Of a stretch of DNA of 40,083 nt, positions 25,756-33,478 are shown in pieces; position 1 is the stretch's first letter, and every line of letters starts with the position of its first letter. The notes beneath the pieces were generated by a model. It was given only the letters and a program-made list of their open reading frames with translations, searched no databases and was not told where the DNA came from. A program made the position numbers and the translations under genes. The stretch comes from Clostridia bacterium (lineage in GTDB: Bacteria; Bacillota; Clostridia; Oscillospirales; Acutalibacteraceae), in NCBI GenBank assembly GCA_017443405.1, contig JAFRXS010000096.1:1-40083 (forward strand), read 5' to 3'.

Positions 25756-26325
25756 ATGAACGTCTACGATTTTGACAATACGATTTACGACGGGGAAAGC
25801 ACGCTGCACCTGTTCTTCTTCTATATGCGCAGGCGCCCGTCGCTTGTGAAAAAGCTGCCCGAGGTACTCAAGGCTTTCGCGCGGTATAAGCGCGGCGAGG
25901 TGACGCTCGACGACATGACGCGGGTCTACGCCCCGATGATCGAGGAGATCGTTCTCGACGTGGTCGATTTCGACAACGACGCGAGGGTATTCTGGGACGG
26001 GCATATAAAAAGGATAAAGCCGTTCTACGCCGGTATCCGCCGGGACGACGACCTTATCATAACCGCGTCTCCCGACTTCACGATAGAGGAGGTCTGCCGC
26101 AGGCTCGGCATAAAGCGCTTCCTTTCCTCGACGATCGACCGCGAAACGGGAAAGATAGGGCGTATCTGCATGCGCGCGAACAAGATAAAATACTTCTTTG
26201 AGGAGTACGGCGACGAGAAGATAGAGGATTTTTACACCGATTCCGAGAAGAACGACCGTCCGCTGATCGACGCGGCTGAGCGCGCGTTCATCGTAAAAGG
26301 GAATAAGATAACAAGAATAAAATAA
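25756..26325 (+). CDS. HAD-superfamily phosphatase (SerB-like IB type)
   Basis: A 189-residue HAD hydrolase. Motif I is YDFDNTIYDGES, with nucleophile Asp5 and acid/base Asp7. A helical cap follows at about 18-75. Motif II is LIITASPDF, motif III the lysine region around AIRM...NKIKYF, and motif IV FYTDSEKNDRPLID, which holds the metal-binding aspartates. It would hydrolyse a phosphate monoester; the substrate is unknown. It lies 28 nt after the twin-peptide terminator with no obvious promoter or good ribosome site, so it may be expressed by readthrough. Confidence 0.88.
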   Translation: MNVYDFDNTIYDGESTLHLFFFYMRRRPSLVKKLPEVLKAFARYKRGEVTLDDMTRVYAPMIEEIVLDVVDFDNDARVFWDGHIKRIKPFYAGIRRDDDLIITASPDFTIEEVCRRLGIKRFLSSTIDRETGKIGRICMRANKIKYFFEEYGDEKIEDFYTDSEKNDRPLIDAAERAFIVKGNKITRIK

Positions 26326-26353
26326 GCCGCGGGAGCGGATCTGCTGGAATAAG

Positions 26354-26400
26354 CGACAACCGGAGGATGACCGTTTTCCTCCGGCTGTCGTGTTTCTTTG
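26354..26400 (+). terminator. Terminator after the HAD gene
   Basis: CGACAACCGGAGGA pairs with TCCTCCGGCTGTCG with one mismatch and is followed by TGTTTCTTTG. Confidence 0.7.
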
Positions 26401-26409
26401 GGATACGCT

Positions 26410-26997
26410 CTATTTCCTGAAATATTCCTTCATGCTTACGCCGTCTATGAGCAGGTCGGTTATGACGATATCGCCTTCGTAGACCTTGCCGACGGCGAGG
26501 ACCTGCGTAAATCGGTCCTTTATCCAGAATTCGGATACGCCGTCCGGTGCGGCTCCGTCGAAATTGAAGAGGTTTTTGAATATGTGGTTCTTCTCACCCT
26601 CGAAATAGCGGAAGAACGGATACTCCTTATCCGCCGCCTCGGGAAAGACGGTGTCGAAGTAGTCGCTGACCTCTATCCTGCACGCCTTTTCGAGTTTCGC
26701 GAGGCGTATCGCTCCCTTCCCCTTTGCCGGAACGAGATACGCGAAGCCGTCCCCGCCGACCTCGACCGCGGTCAGATCGTCGTACGCGCCGTATATGACG
26801 AAAGAGACGTAAGGGCAGGTGACGCCGGTCGGCGCGTTTTCGCTGTTGACCGTATAGTCGAGCTCCGCAAGGCGGAAGGTATATTCCGTGCCCTCGCGCA
26901 GCACCTTTTCGTCGCGGGCGCCGGCGCGGCTCATTATGACCGCGGGGACGGCGAGCTGTATCACGCAGACGAGAGCGATGAATACCTTTTTAAGCAT
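26410..26997 (-). CDS. GDYXXLXY-like membrane-anchored protein
   Basis: A 195-residue protein with one N-terminal hydrophobic span (VFIALVCVIQLAVPAVIMSR) and an outward domain. The stretch EGTEYTFRLAELDY resembles the GDYxxLxY motif found in partners of DUF2157/DUF4401 membrane proteins, and such a protein lies directly upstream. ATG 26997 overlaps the end of that gene by 8 nt and has GAAGGAGG 9 nt ahead. The long frame continuing to 27387 is a repeat-derived shadow of the neighbour. Function unknown in the family. Confidence 0.72.
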   Translation of the reverse strand: MLKKVFIALVCVIQLAVPAVIMSRAGARDEKVLREGTEYTFRLAELDYTVNSENAPTGVTCPYVSFVIYGAYDDLTAVEVGGDGFAYLVPAKGKGAIRLAKLEKACRIEVSDYFDTVFPEAADKEYPFFRYFEGEKNHIFKNLFNFDGAAPDGVSEFWIKDRFTQVLAVGKVYEGDIVITDLLIDGVSMKEYFRK

Positions 26998-28801
26998 TTT
27001 TCTGACCTCCTTCGCCGTCGGGTGAGCATCCGTACTCGTCGAACGGGGCCATCGGAGCAGTCGGAACGCCGCCGGGGCGACCTCCTTCGCCGTCGGGTGA
27101 GCGTCCGTACTCGTCGAACGGAGCCATCGGTCCGGGCGCAGCGCCGCCGGGGCGACCTCCTTCGCCGTCGGGTGAGCGTCCGTACGCGTTGAACGGAGCC
27201 ATCGGAGCAGTCGGAGCGCCGCCGGAGAGACCTCCTTCGCTGCCCTGTGAGCGTCCGTACTCGTCGAACGGGGCCTTTTGTTCATGCGGAGCGCCGCCGG
27301 AGTATACGCCCGGGACGGGCGCCGTCTCGGCGGGGACAGCCCGTTCTTCCGCCGGAGGCAAACCGTCGGCGCCGTCCTCCCCGTCACCGTCGGCGGGGAG
27401 TTCCAGACCCCTTTCTTTCAGCTTTCTGAGAGCGAAGCGGTTGATGAGCAGCAGAGCGACGCCGCCGGCGACGAATACCAGACCGGTCGTTATCAGGTCG
27501 TCGTTGAGCGCGTTGATGATCATGCCCAGGTCGGCAATTATGACGACGATGCCGAGATTGACGCCGAGCGGCCGTTTGTCGCGTACGCCTCTGACCATTA
27601 TTACGGTCGCGAGGGCGAAGGAAACGGCGGAGAACGCGATGGCGGCGACCGTCTTGTCAAGGTCGAGGTACGCGAATATATCCGTGAGCAGGGCCATCAG
27701 GGCGCAGAGCAGGAAGAACGCGAGGTCCTCGGCTCTCTTTATCAGCTTGCGCCCGCCCGCAGCGGCGGCGACGACGAATATCGCGAAGCTCGCCGCTATC
27801 ACGGGCAGAGCCGCGAGGAAGATATCGGGTTTTACGGCGTGTCTCCAGAACGACGAAACGGAAAGCAGGCAGGAGATGACCGCGGCGCAGGGCACCGCGA
27901 AAAGGCGGAAGCGGCAGGGGAATCTGTCTCCGAGTTCAAGGCAGAACATCAGCGCCGAAGCCGCGAGCAGCAGCTTGACCACGGTGAAGCCGGATTCCTC
28001 CGAGATTATCGTCAGGTCGACGCACAGAGCGGAAACGACGGCAGCGGCGGCGAGCCACAGGGCTATCTTGCGCCGTCCGTCGCGCCTGAGCTCTATTATC
28101 AGCAAAGCGGCGGAGCCCAGGAGCAGGACCGCGCCCGGGATTATGCCCGAAAGGGAATCGTACTGCGAGCTGACGAAGCCCGGGAACGAGACCGCGAGGA
28201 AGGTGTAAGCCGCCGCCGGTATGACGGCGTCCGTTATGAACACGACGGGCAGGGTCAGCAGGGCGTCGATGAAAACGAGGTTCGAGTAGCCCAGCTCCGC
28301 CGCGAACAGCGCGTTTATCAGCGCGTTCGTCACGTACATGCCCGTCAGCCATACCGCGGCGCCCGCCTCGCGCCAGCCCTCGCTGCCGCCCTTTTTGAAC
28401 CGGACGGTAAGTCCGAACGCCATTCCCGCTATCAGCGGTATGAAGCCCAGAGCCCCCCTCACGGCGGGACCGAGGACGTTCCAGTAGTAGACGAAGATCA
28501 TCACGAGCCCGACGACCGTAAACAGGGCGCCCAGAGAGCCCAGAACGGCGGCGAGCGTCCTGCGCCCCGACCCGGGAGCCGGCTCGAACCCGACGTTCTT
28601 CATGCTTCCGTATATCAGTTCTTCGACCTTTACGCCCAGCGCCTCCGACAGCGCGCGGAGCATCCCTGCGTCGGGCGACGAGCGGTCGCTCTCCCACGCC
28701 CAGACGGTCTTTTCGCTCACGCCGAGCCTTGCCGCAAGCGCGCGCTGCGAAATGCCTTCGCGGGTGCGGAACTTTTTTATGTTCTTTGAAACACTGTTCA
28801 T
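26990..28801 (-). CDS. HTH-XRE protein fused to a polytopic DUF2157-like membrane domain
   Basis: A 603-residue protein. Residues about 5-60 are an XRE helix-turn-helix (NIKKFRTREGISQRALAARL, then GVSEKTVWAWESDRSSPD). From about 85 to 475 about 14 hydrophobic spans follow (for example LGALFTVVGLVMIFVYYW and GLVFVAGGVALLLINRFAL), like DUF2157 proteins, whose usual GDYXXLXY partner is encoded next. From about 500 the tail is Pro/Gly-rich with four 25-residue repeats (consensus APFDEYGRSPDGEGG). A DNA-binding domain joined to membrane spans suggests a membrane-tethered regulator. Start ATG 28801 has AAAGGAGG, and a strong promoter lies just upstream. Confidence 0.82.
   Translation of the reverse strand: MNSVSKNIKKFRTREGISQRALAARLGVSEKTVWAWESDRSSPDAGMLRALSEALGVKVEELIYGSMKNVGFEPAPGSGRRTLAAVLGSLGALFTVVGLVMIFVYYWNVLGPAVRGALGFIPLIAGMAFGLTVRFKKGGSEGWREAGAAVWLTGMYVTNALINALFAAELGYSNLVFIDALLTLPVVFITDAVIPAAAYTFLAVSFPGFVSSQYDSLSGIIPGAVLLLGSAALLIIELRRDGRRKIALWLAAAAVVSALCVDLTIISEESGFTVVKLLLAASALMFCLELGDRFPCRFRLFAVPCAAVISCLLSVSSFWRHAVKPDIFLAALPVIAASFAIFVVAAAAGGRKLIKRAEDLAFFLLCALMALLTDIFAYLDLDKTVAAIAFSAVSFALATVIMVRGVRDKRPLGVNLGIVVIIADLGMIINALNDDLITTGLVFVAGGVALLLINRFALRKLKERGLELPADGDGEDGADGLPPAEERAVPAETAPVPGVYSGGAPHEQKAPFDEYGRSQGSEGGLSGGAPTAPMAPFNAYGRSPDGEGGRPGGAAPGPMAPFDEYGRSPDGEGGRPGGVPTAPMAPFDEYGCSPDGEGGQKNA
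27006..27305 (-). repeat. Tandem coding repeat, 75 bp x 4
   Basis: Units start at 27006, 27081, 27156 and 27231, each beginning CCTCCTTCGC on the plus strand, with a constant 75-bp period. They encode the 25-residue tail repeats of the HTH-membrane protein. The fourth unit is the most divergent. Confidence 0.9.
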
Positions 28802-28823
28802 CGTCGCGGCCTCCTTTAATGTG

Positions 28824-28852
28824 ATTTTATAACTTTTCGCGCCTTTTGTCAA
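28824..28852 (-). promoter_or_regulatory. Promoter of the HTH-membrane protein gene
   Basis: Minus strand TTGACA (28852-28847), a 17-nt spacer, TAAAAT (28829-28824). Confidence 0.82.
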
Positions 28853-28929
28853 CTTCCCGCGCCGCCCGCTCTTTTTTAAGCGGGACTTATTCTTATTTAT
28901 TATTTTATTTATTTCCTAATATATTTTTC

Positions 28930-28958
28930 TTGATATATTCCCGAAAGCGGATTATACT
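28930..28958 (+). promoter_or_regulatory. Promoter of the methyltransferase/dprA operon
   Basis: TTGATA, a 17-nt spacer, TATACT (28953-28958). The predicted transcript start is only about 10 nt ahead of the ATG, so the leader is very short. Confidence 0.7.
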
Positions 28959-28974
28959 GTCTGCGGGTGATGAT

Positions 28975-29805
28975 ATGGGACCGGTCAGGATCGAGTCCGC
29001 CTCGAACGACAGGATAAAGCTTCTGAAGAAGCTGACGAACAGCTCCGCCGAACGCCGCGAAAGAGGGGCGTTCGTTCTTGACGGCGCAAGGCTCTGCCGC
29101 GACGCGGTGCGCTCGGGCAGGGTCCCGCTTGAGGTGTATATGACGCCGGAGTTTGTTTCGCGCATGCCCGACGCCGCAGGGGAGATCGCCCGCGGCTGCC
29201 CGTCCGTTTTCGAGATCGCGGGGAAAGCCGCCGCGGCGGTGTCCGACACGGACGCTCCGCAGGGAGTATTCGCGGTCTTTCCTCTGGCGGGCGACAAAAT
29301 GACTCTTGACAAATCATCTTTTACGGATAAAATAAATAAACGCGGCGTGTATATCGCCCTCGAGAACGTCCAGAACCCCGGCAACCTCGGCGCGACCGCG
29401 CGGACGGCGGAGGCCCTCGGCGCGGACGGCATGGTCATCTGCGGCGGCTGCGACGTTTATTCGCCCAAGGCGCAGAGGGCGGCGATGGGCTCGCTGCTGC
29501 GCCTGCCGGTGTTCCTCGCCGACGGGCTGCCCGCGGCGCTCAGGCTCTTTGAAGAGGCGGGAATGACGACTCTGGCGTCCGTTCCGGACGCGTCCGCTCT
29601 CCCGGTGACGAAGCTCGGAAAAAGGGAAGGGCTCGTCTGCGCCGTAGGCAACGAGGGCGCGGGTCTTTCGGAAGAAGCCGTGAACGCGTGCCGTTTGAGG
29701 GTGACCGTACCCATGGCGGGCAGGGCGGAATCGCTCAACGCGGCTGCCGCCGCCGCCATACTCATGTGGGAGCTTCTGAAGCCGGAGGGGGAGCCTGACG
29801 AATGA
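28975..29805 (+). CDS. TrmH/SpoU-family RNA 2'-O-methyltransferase
   Basis: A 276-residue SPOUT-class enzyme that methylates ribose 2'-OH in rRNA or tRNA using SAM. The N-terminal substrate-binding domain shows GAFVLDGARLCRDAV. The SpoU catalytic domain has motif 1 ALENVQNPGNLGATARTAEA, motif 2 VCAVGNEGAGLS and motif 3 VTVPMAGRAESLNAAAAAAI. ATG 28975 is chosen because the upstream frame overlaps the promoter. Its stop overlaps the dprA start by 4 nt. The RNA target position is unknown. Confidence 0.93.
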   Translation: MGPVRIESASNDRIKLLKKLTNSSAERRERGAFVLDGARLCRDAVRSGRVPLEVYMTPEFVSRMPDAAGEIARGCPSVFEIAGKAAAAVSDTDAPQGVFAVFPLAGDKMTLDKSSFTDKINKRGVYIALENVQNPGNLGATARTAEALGADGMVICGGCDVYSPKAQRAAMGSLLRLPVFLADGLPAALRLFEEAGMTTLASVPDASALPVTKLGKREGLVCAVGNEGAGLSEEAVNACRLRVTVPMAGRAESLNAAAAAAILMWELLKPEGEPDE

Positions 29806-31049
29806 CCGGAGCCGATCAACGCGAGATATACGCGCGCGTCTTTCTGTCTACGGGAGCGGGCGCCGGGGCGAACCTCAACGAGGCTCTGCGCTTTTACGGC
29901 AGCGCCCGGGCGTTCCTCGAGGCGGGCAGGCGCGAATGGCTTCTGTCCGGTCTTGTCGGGAGGACACTCGCGGATCGCATAGCCTCGGTCGACGAAAGAA
30001 CGGTCGAGGGTATAATCGAGACCTGCGTGAAAAAGGGCTACGGCATACTGATCCCCGGCGACGGGAGATTTCCCGACAGACTTGCGGAGATACCCCGCGC
30101 GCCCTTGCTGCTTTACGCGAGAGGCGGCGCGGACGCGCTGAACAGCGGCGTTCCGGTCGCTTTCGTCGGGACGAGGCAGGCGTCGGCGTACAGTCTGACC
30201 GTCGCCCGCAGGCTCGCCTACGGCTGCGCGAAAGCCGGCGCTCTGATAGTCAGCGGCGGCGCTCTCGGAGTCGACAGCAGCTCGCATAACGGCGCTCTCG
30301 CCGCGGGCGGGAAGACCGTCGCCTTTCTCGGCTGCGGTTTCGACTGCGACTATTTAAGGGAGAACAGGGACCTTCGCTCGCGCATCGCCGCGCACGGCGC
30401 GCTGCTGAGCGAATATCCGCCCGCGTACCCCGCGTCGAGGTCGACCTTCCCGATACGCAACCGCCTCATCTCCGGCGTCTCGCTCGGAGTCGTAGTCATA
30501 GAAGCAGGCGAACGCTCCGGCTCGCTCATCACCGCGCGCTGCGCTATGGAGCAGGGGAGGGACGTTTTCGCCGTTCCGGGCGACGTCACTCTGTCGTCCT
30601 TCACCGGCTGCAACCGTCTCATACGCGACGGAGCATCTCCGGTGTTCGGAGTCGAGGACGTGATGGGCAGATACGCCGCGCTTCTTCCCGAAGAGGTGGA
30701 CCTCAGCGGCGTCGTTCCCCTTTCGCAGGAGCCGGAAGCCCTGCGCTCCCGCGGCGCGGAAGAGCGGCCCGCAGCCGGAAATAACGAAAAGCCGGTCAGC
30801 AAGTCCGGCATATCGGAAAAACCGGAAAAACCGGAAAAACGGGAAAGACGGGAAAAACCGCCTCTGCTCGGGGGGCTTTCTCCCGACGCCGCGGACGTCT
30901 TCGGACGGCTGGGCGGCGAGCCGCTTTCCGCCGACGAGCTTTCGATGCTGTGCGGCAAACCCGCCTCGGAAATACTCCCGGCGCTGACGGAGCTCGAGCT
31001 TTTCGGGCTCATAGCCGATACAGGCGGGGGAAGGTTCGTCTTAGCGTAA
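29802..31049 (+). CDS. dprA: DNA-processing protein DprA/Smf
   Basis: A 415-residue single-stranded DNA-binding, RecA-loading protein used in natural transformation. The Rossmann-like core has AFVGTRQASAYS, VSGGALGVDSSSHNGAL, FLGCGFDCDYLREN, TFPIRNRLISGVSLGVVVIE and AGERSGSLITARCAMEQGRD with VFAVPGDV. A charged linker of KPEK/RERREK repeats (about residues 335-355) leads to a C-terminal winged-helix domain (ELSMLCGKPASEILPALTEL). It overlaps the methyltransferase stop. The gene is intact, but competence is not shown by it alone. Confidence 0.95.
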   Translation: MTGADQREIYARVFLSTGAGAGANLNEALRFYGSARAFLEAGRREWLLSGLVGRTLADRIASVDERTVEGIIETCVKKGYGILIPGDGRFPDRLAEIPRAPLLLYARGGADALNSGVPVAFVGTRQASAYSLTVARRLAYGCAKAGALIVSGGALGVDSSSHNGALAAGGKTVAFLGCGFDCDYLRENRDLRSRIAAHGALLSEYPPAYPASRSTFPIRNRLISGVSLGVVVIEAGERSGSLITARCAMEQGRDVFAVPGDVTLSSFTGCNRLIRDGASPVFGVEDVMGRYAALLPEEVDLSGVVPLSQEPEALRSRGAEERPAAGNNEKPVSKSGISEKPEKPEKRERREKPPLLGGLSPDAADVFGRLGGEPLSADELSMLCGKPASEILPALTELELFGLIADTGGGRFVLA

Positions 31050-31071
31050 ACGGGCGCAGTGTTTAAAAAAA

Positions 31072-31196
31072 CGCGCCTCCGGCGCAAGTTATGATCGCGC
31101 TTTCGCGCGAGTTATGATACGCGGCTCTCGCCGCGCAGGTTATGATCGCGCCTTTCGGCGCAAACGATGATGTGTGTTCCGCCGCGCGGAACACAC
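31072..31196 (+). repeat. Array of variable hairpins separated by GTTATGAT
   Basis: GCGCC/GGCGC, CGCGC/GCGCG, GCGGC/GCCGC and GCGCC/GGCGC stems are joined by AGTTATGAT-like spacers (one has diverged to ACGATGAT). The last unit is TGTGTTCC/GGAACACA. The array fills the dprA-topA gap, and the last hairpin may act as the dprA terminator. Confidence 0.75.
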
Positions 31197-31218
31197 CGTT
31201 CCGAGAGAAAGGACCGTT

Positions 31219-33336
31219 ATGGCAAAATTAGTTATCGTCGAGTCTCCCGCGAAAGCGAAGACCATAGGCAAATTCCTCGGCAGCGGCTACAAGGTCGAGG
31301 CGTCGATGGGCCACGTCCGCGACCTTCCGAAAAGGAGTCTGGCTATCGACGTCGCCAACGACTTCGCGCCGACCTACGAGACCATAAAGGGCAAGGAAAA
31401 GCTCGTCGAGAAGCTTCGCGCAGACGCCGCTTCGGCTCAGGACGTTTATCTCGCGACCGACCCGGACCGCGAGGGAGAGGCGATATCCTGGCATCTCTGC
31501 GCGGAGCTCGGGCTCGACCCCGCCAGGGTCAAGCGCGTCAAGTTCAACGAGATCAACCGACGCAGCGTCGAGAACGGCATCGCCGACCCGGGCCGCATCG
31601 ACATAGACCTTGTCAACGCGCAGCAGGCGCGCCGCATCCTTGACAGGATAGTCGGCTACAAGCTCAGCCCGTTCATCAGCTCGAGGATACACAAGGGTCT
31701 GTCCGCGGGCAGGGTGCAAAGCGTCGCCGTCAAGATGATCGTCGACCGCGAGCGCGAGATAAGAGCGTTCGTCCCCGAGGAATACTGGACGCTCGACGCA
31801 CGCCTTTCGGCTCCGCCGTCGCGCAGGCTGTTCAAGGCGTCCTTCGTCGGCGACGAGAGCGGCAAGGTCAAGATAACCAACGCCGAACAGTGCGAGCGCT
31901 ACAAGGCGAGGCTCGACAACGCCGTCTGGAAGGCGGTTTCGGTGAGGCACGGCACGCGCCGCCGCAATCCGCTGCCGCCCTACATCACCTCGACGCTCCA
32001 GCAGGACGCTTCTCACCGTCTCGGCTTCTTCTCGAGACGCACGATGAAGATAGCGCAGGAGCTGTACGAGGGCGTCAATGTCGAAGGACGCGGCCAGACC
32101 GGCCTTATCACCTACATGAGAACGGACTCGCTCCGCATCTCCGAGGAGTCGCGCGCCGCCGGCAACGCGGTCATCGAGGCCATGTACGGCAAGAAGTACA
32201 TCCCCGAAAAGCAGCGTTATTTCAAGGTCGGAAAGAACGCACAGGACGGTCACGAGGCGATAAGGCCCGTCGATCCGTCGCTTACGCCGGAAATGGCGAA
32301 GTCGTCGCTCACGCCGGAGCAGTACAGGCTCTACGACCTTATCTGGAAACGCTTCATCGCCAGCCTTATGGCGTCCTGCGTCCAGAATACGATGAATATC
32401 GACATAACCGCCGCGCGTCCCGAGGACGAGGCTCAGGGCAGATACTGCTCCTACTCTGCGTCGGGCTACAGCATCAAATTCGACGGTTACCTCGTGCTCT
32501 ACGACGACCGTACCGACGAGGAGAAGGACGCGACCGTCCTTCCCGACATATCCGAAGGCGATATCCTCAGGCTCAAGGAGCTCACAGGCGAGCAGCACTT
32601 CACCAAGCCGCCGGCAAGATATACCGAGGCGACGCTCATCAAGGCTCTTGAGGAGACCGGCGTCGGCAGACCGTCGACCTACGCGACGATAATCAGCACC
32701 GTCATCGACAGGGAATACGTCGCCCGCGAGGGGCGGACGACACTCAAGCCCACGGAACTCGGCGAGGCGTCGACCGTCCTGCTCGAGGACAATTTCCCGA
32801 ACATAGTCAACACCAAGTTCACCGCGGGCATGGAGTCCGAGCTCGACGAGGTCGAGGAGGGCAAGGTCGACTACGTCAATATGCTCCGCTCGTTCTACGA
32901 CGGCTTCGCCGCGAGCCTGCAGGACGCCAAGGAGAAGACCAAGGGCGTCAAGATAACCCTCGAGAGCGAAAAGACGGACATCCCCTGCCCCAAATGCGGC
33001 AGGAATCTCATAATCAAGGTCGGCCGCTTCGGCAAGTTCTACGGCTGCCCGGGCTACCCCGAGTGCGACTACACGACGCCGTACTACGAGAAAACGCCGG
33101 GCAAATGCCCCGACTGCGGCGAGGGCGAGATACTTCTGCGCCTGTCGAGAAAGGGCCACCCGTTCTACGGCTGCTCGCGCTATCCGGACTGCAGGTTCTC
33201 CACCTGGGACGTTCCCACCGCCGAGACCTGCCCGAACTGCGGCTCGACGCTGTTCAAAAAGTCGCGCGGCGGCACGCTCGTCTGCCACAAGGAAGGCTGC
33301 GGGTACGAGGGGAAGATAACGAAGAAGAAAGAATAA
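31219..33336 (+). CDS. topA: DNA topoisomerase I (type IA)
   Basis: A 705-residue enzyme that relaxes negative supercoils. The Toprim domain starts LVIVESPAKAKTIGKFLGSG and has ATDPDREGEAISWH with the metal-binding aspartates. The active-site tyrosine is in GLITYMRTDSLRISEES. The C-terminus holds three Cys4 zinc ribbons, from about residue 590 (CPKCGRN, CPDCGEG, CPNCGST with their later cysteine pairs). ATG 31219 is preceded by GAGAAAGGA; the longer frame starting at 31174 includes part of the upstream hairpin. dprA-topA is a conserved gene order in Firmicutes. Confidence 0.97.
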   Translation: MAKLVIVESPAKAKTIGKFLGSGYKVEASMGHVRDLPKRSLAIDVANDFAPTYETIKGKEKLVEKLRADAASAQDVYLATDPDREGEAISWHLCAELGLDPARVKRVKFNEINRRSVENGIADPGRIDIDLVNAQQARRILDRIVGYKLSPFISSRIHKGLSAGRVQSVAVKMIVDREREIRAFVPEEYWTLDARLSAPPSRRLFKASFVGDESGKVKITNAEQCERYKARLDNAVWKAVSVRHGTRRRNPLPPYITSTLQQDASHRLGFFSRRTMKIAQELYEGVNVEGRGQTGLITYMRTDSLRISEESRAAGNAVIEAMYGKKYIPEKQRYFKVGKNAQDGHEAIRPVDPSLTPEMAKSSLTPEQYRLYDLIWKRFIASLMASCVQNTMNIDITAARPEDEAQGRYCSYSASGYSIKFDGYLVLYDDRTDEEKDATVLPDISEGDILRLKELTGEQHFTKPPARYTEATLIKALEETGVGRPSTYATIISTVIDREYVAREGRTTLKPTELGEASTVLLEDNFPNIVNTKFTAGMESELDEVEEGKVDYVNMLRSFYDGFAASLQDAKEKTKGVKITLESEKTDIPCPKCGRNLIIKVGRFGKFYGCPGYPECDYTTPYYEKTPGKCPDCGEGEILLRLSRKGHPFYGCSRYPDCRFSTWDVPTAETCPNCGSTLFKKSRGGTLVCHKEGCGYEGKITKKKE

Positions 33337-33348
33337 CGCAGGATATGA

Positions 33349-33383
33349 AAAACCGCTGTGCGACCGTCGCGCAGCGGTTTTTT
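33349..33383 (+). terminator. Terminator of topA
   Basis: AAACCGCTG and CAGCGGTTT flank a GCGAC/GTCGC inner stem, followed by TTTTTTC. Confidence 0.8.
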
Positions 33384-33440
33384 CGGCGATATATATCCCT
33401 TGCGGGATCTACGATATATCCCTTCGGGATGCGATATGCA
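33384..33440 (+). repeat. Small hairpin array with CGATAT spacer
   Basis: ATCCC-TTGC-GGGAT, CTACGATAT, ATCCC-TTC-GGGAT, GCGATAT. It has the same design as the arrays near 5150 and 31072, here between convergent genes. Confidence 0.65.
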
Positions 33441-33478
33441 AAGCGCAAAACCACTTCACTGCGCGAAGCTTAAAACGC

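Noticed and set aside
27001-27387. N-terminal extension of the GDYXXLXY-like gene
   Set aside because: It is an arginine-rich misreading of the 75-bp repeats in the neighbouring gene; ATG 26997 has a proper ribosome site.
28846-28974. Longer start for the RNA methyltransferase
   Set aside because: The extra codons overlap the divergent promoters; the ATG at 28975 begins the conserved N-terminus.
31072-31196. CRISPR array
   Set aside because: The constant part is only about 8 nt and the variable parts are palindromes; this is a hairpin array, and no cas genes are present.
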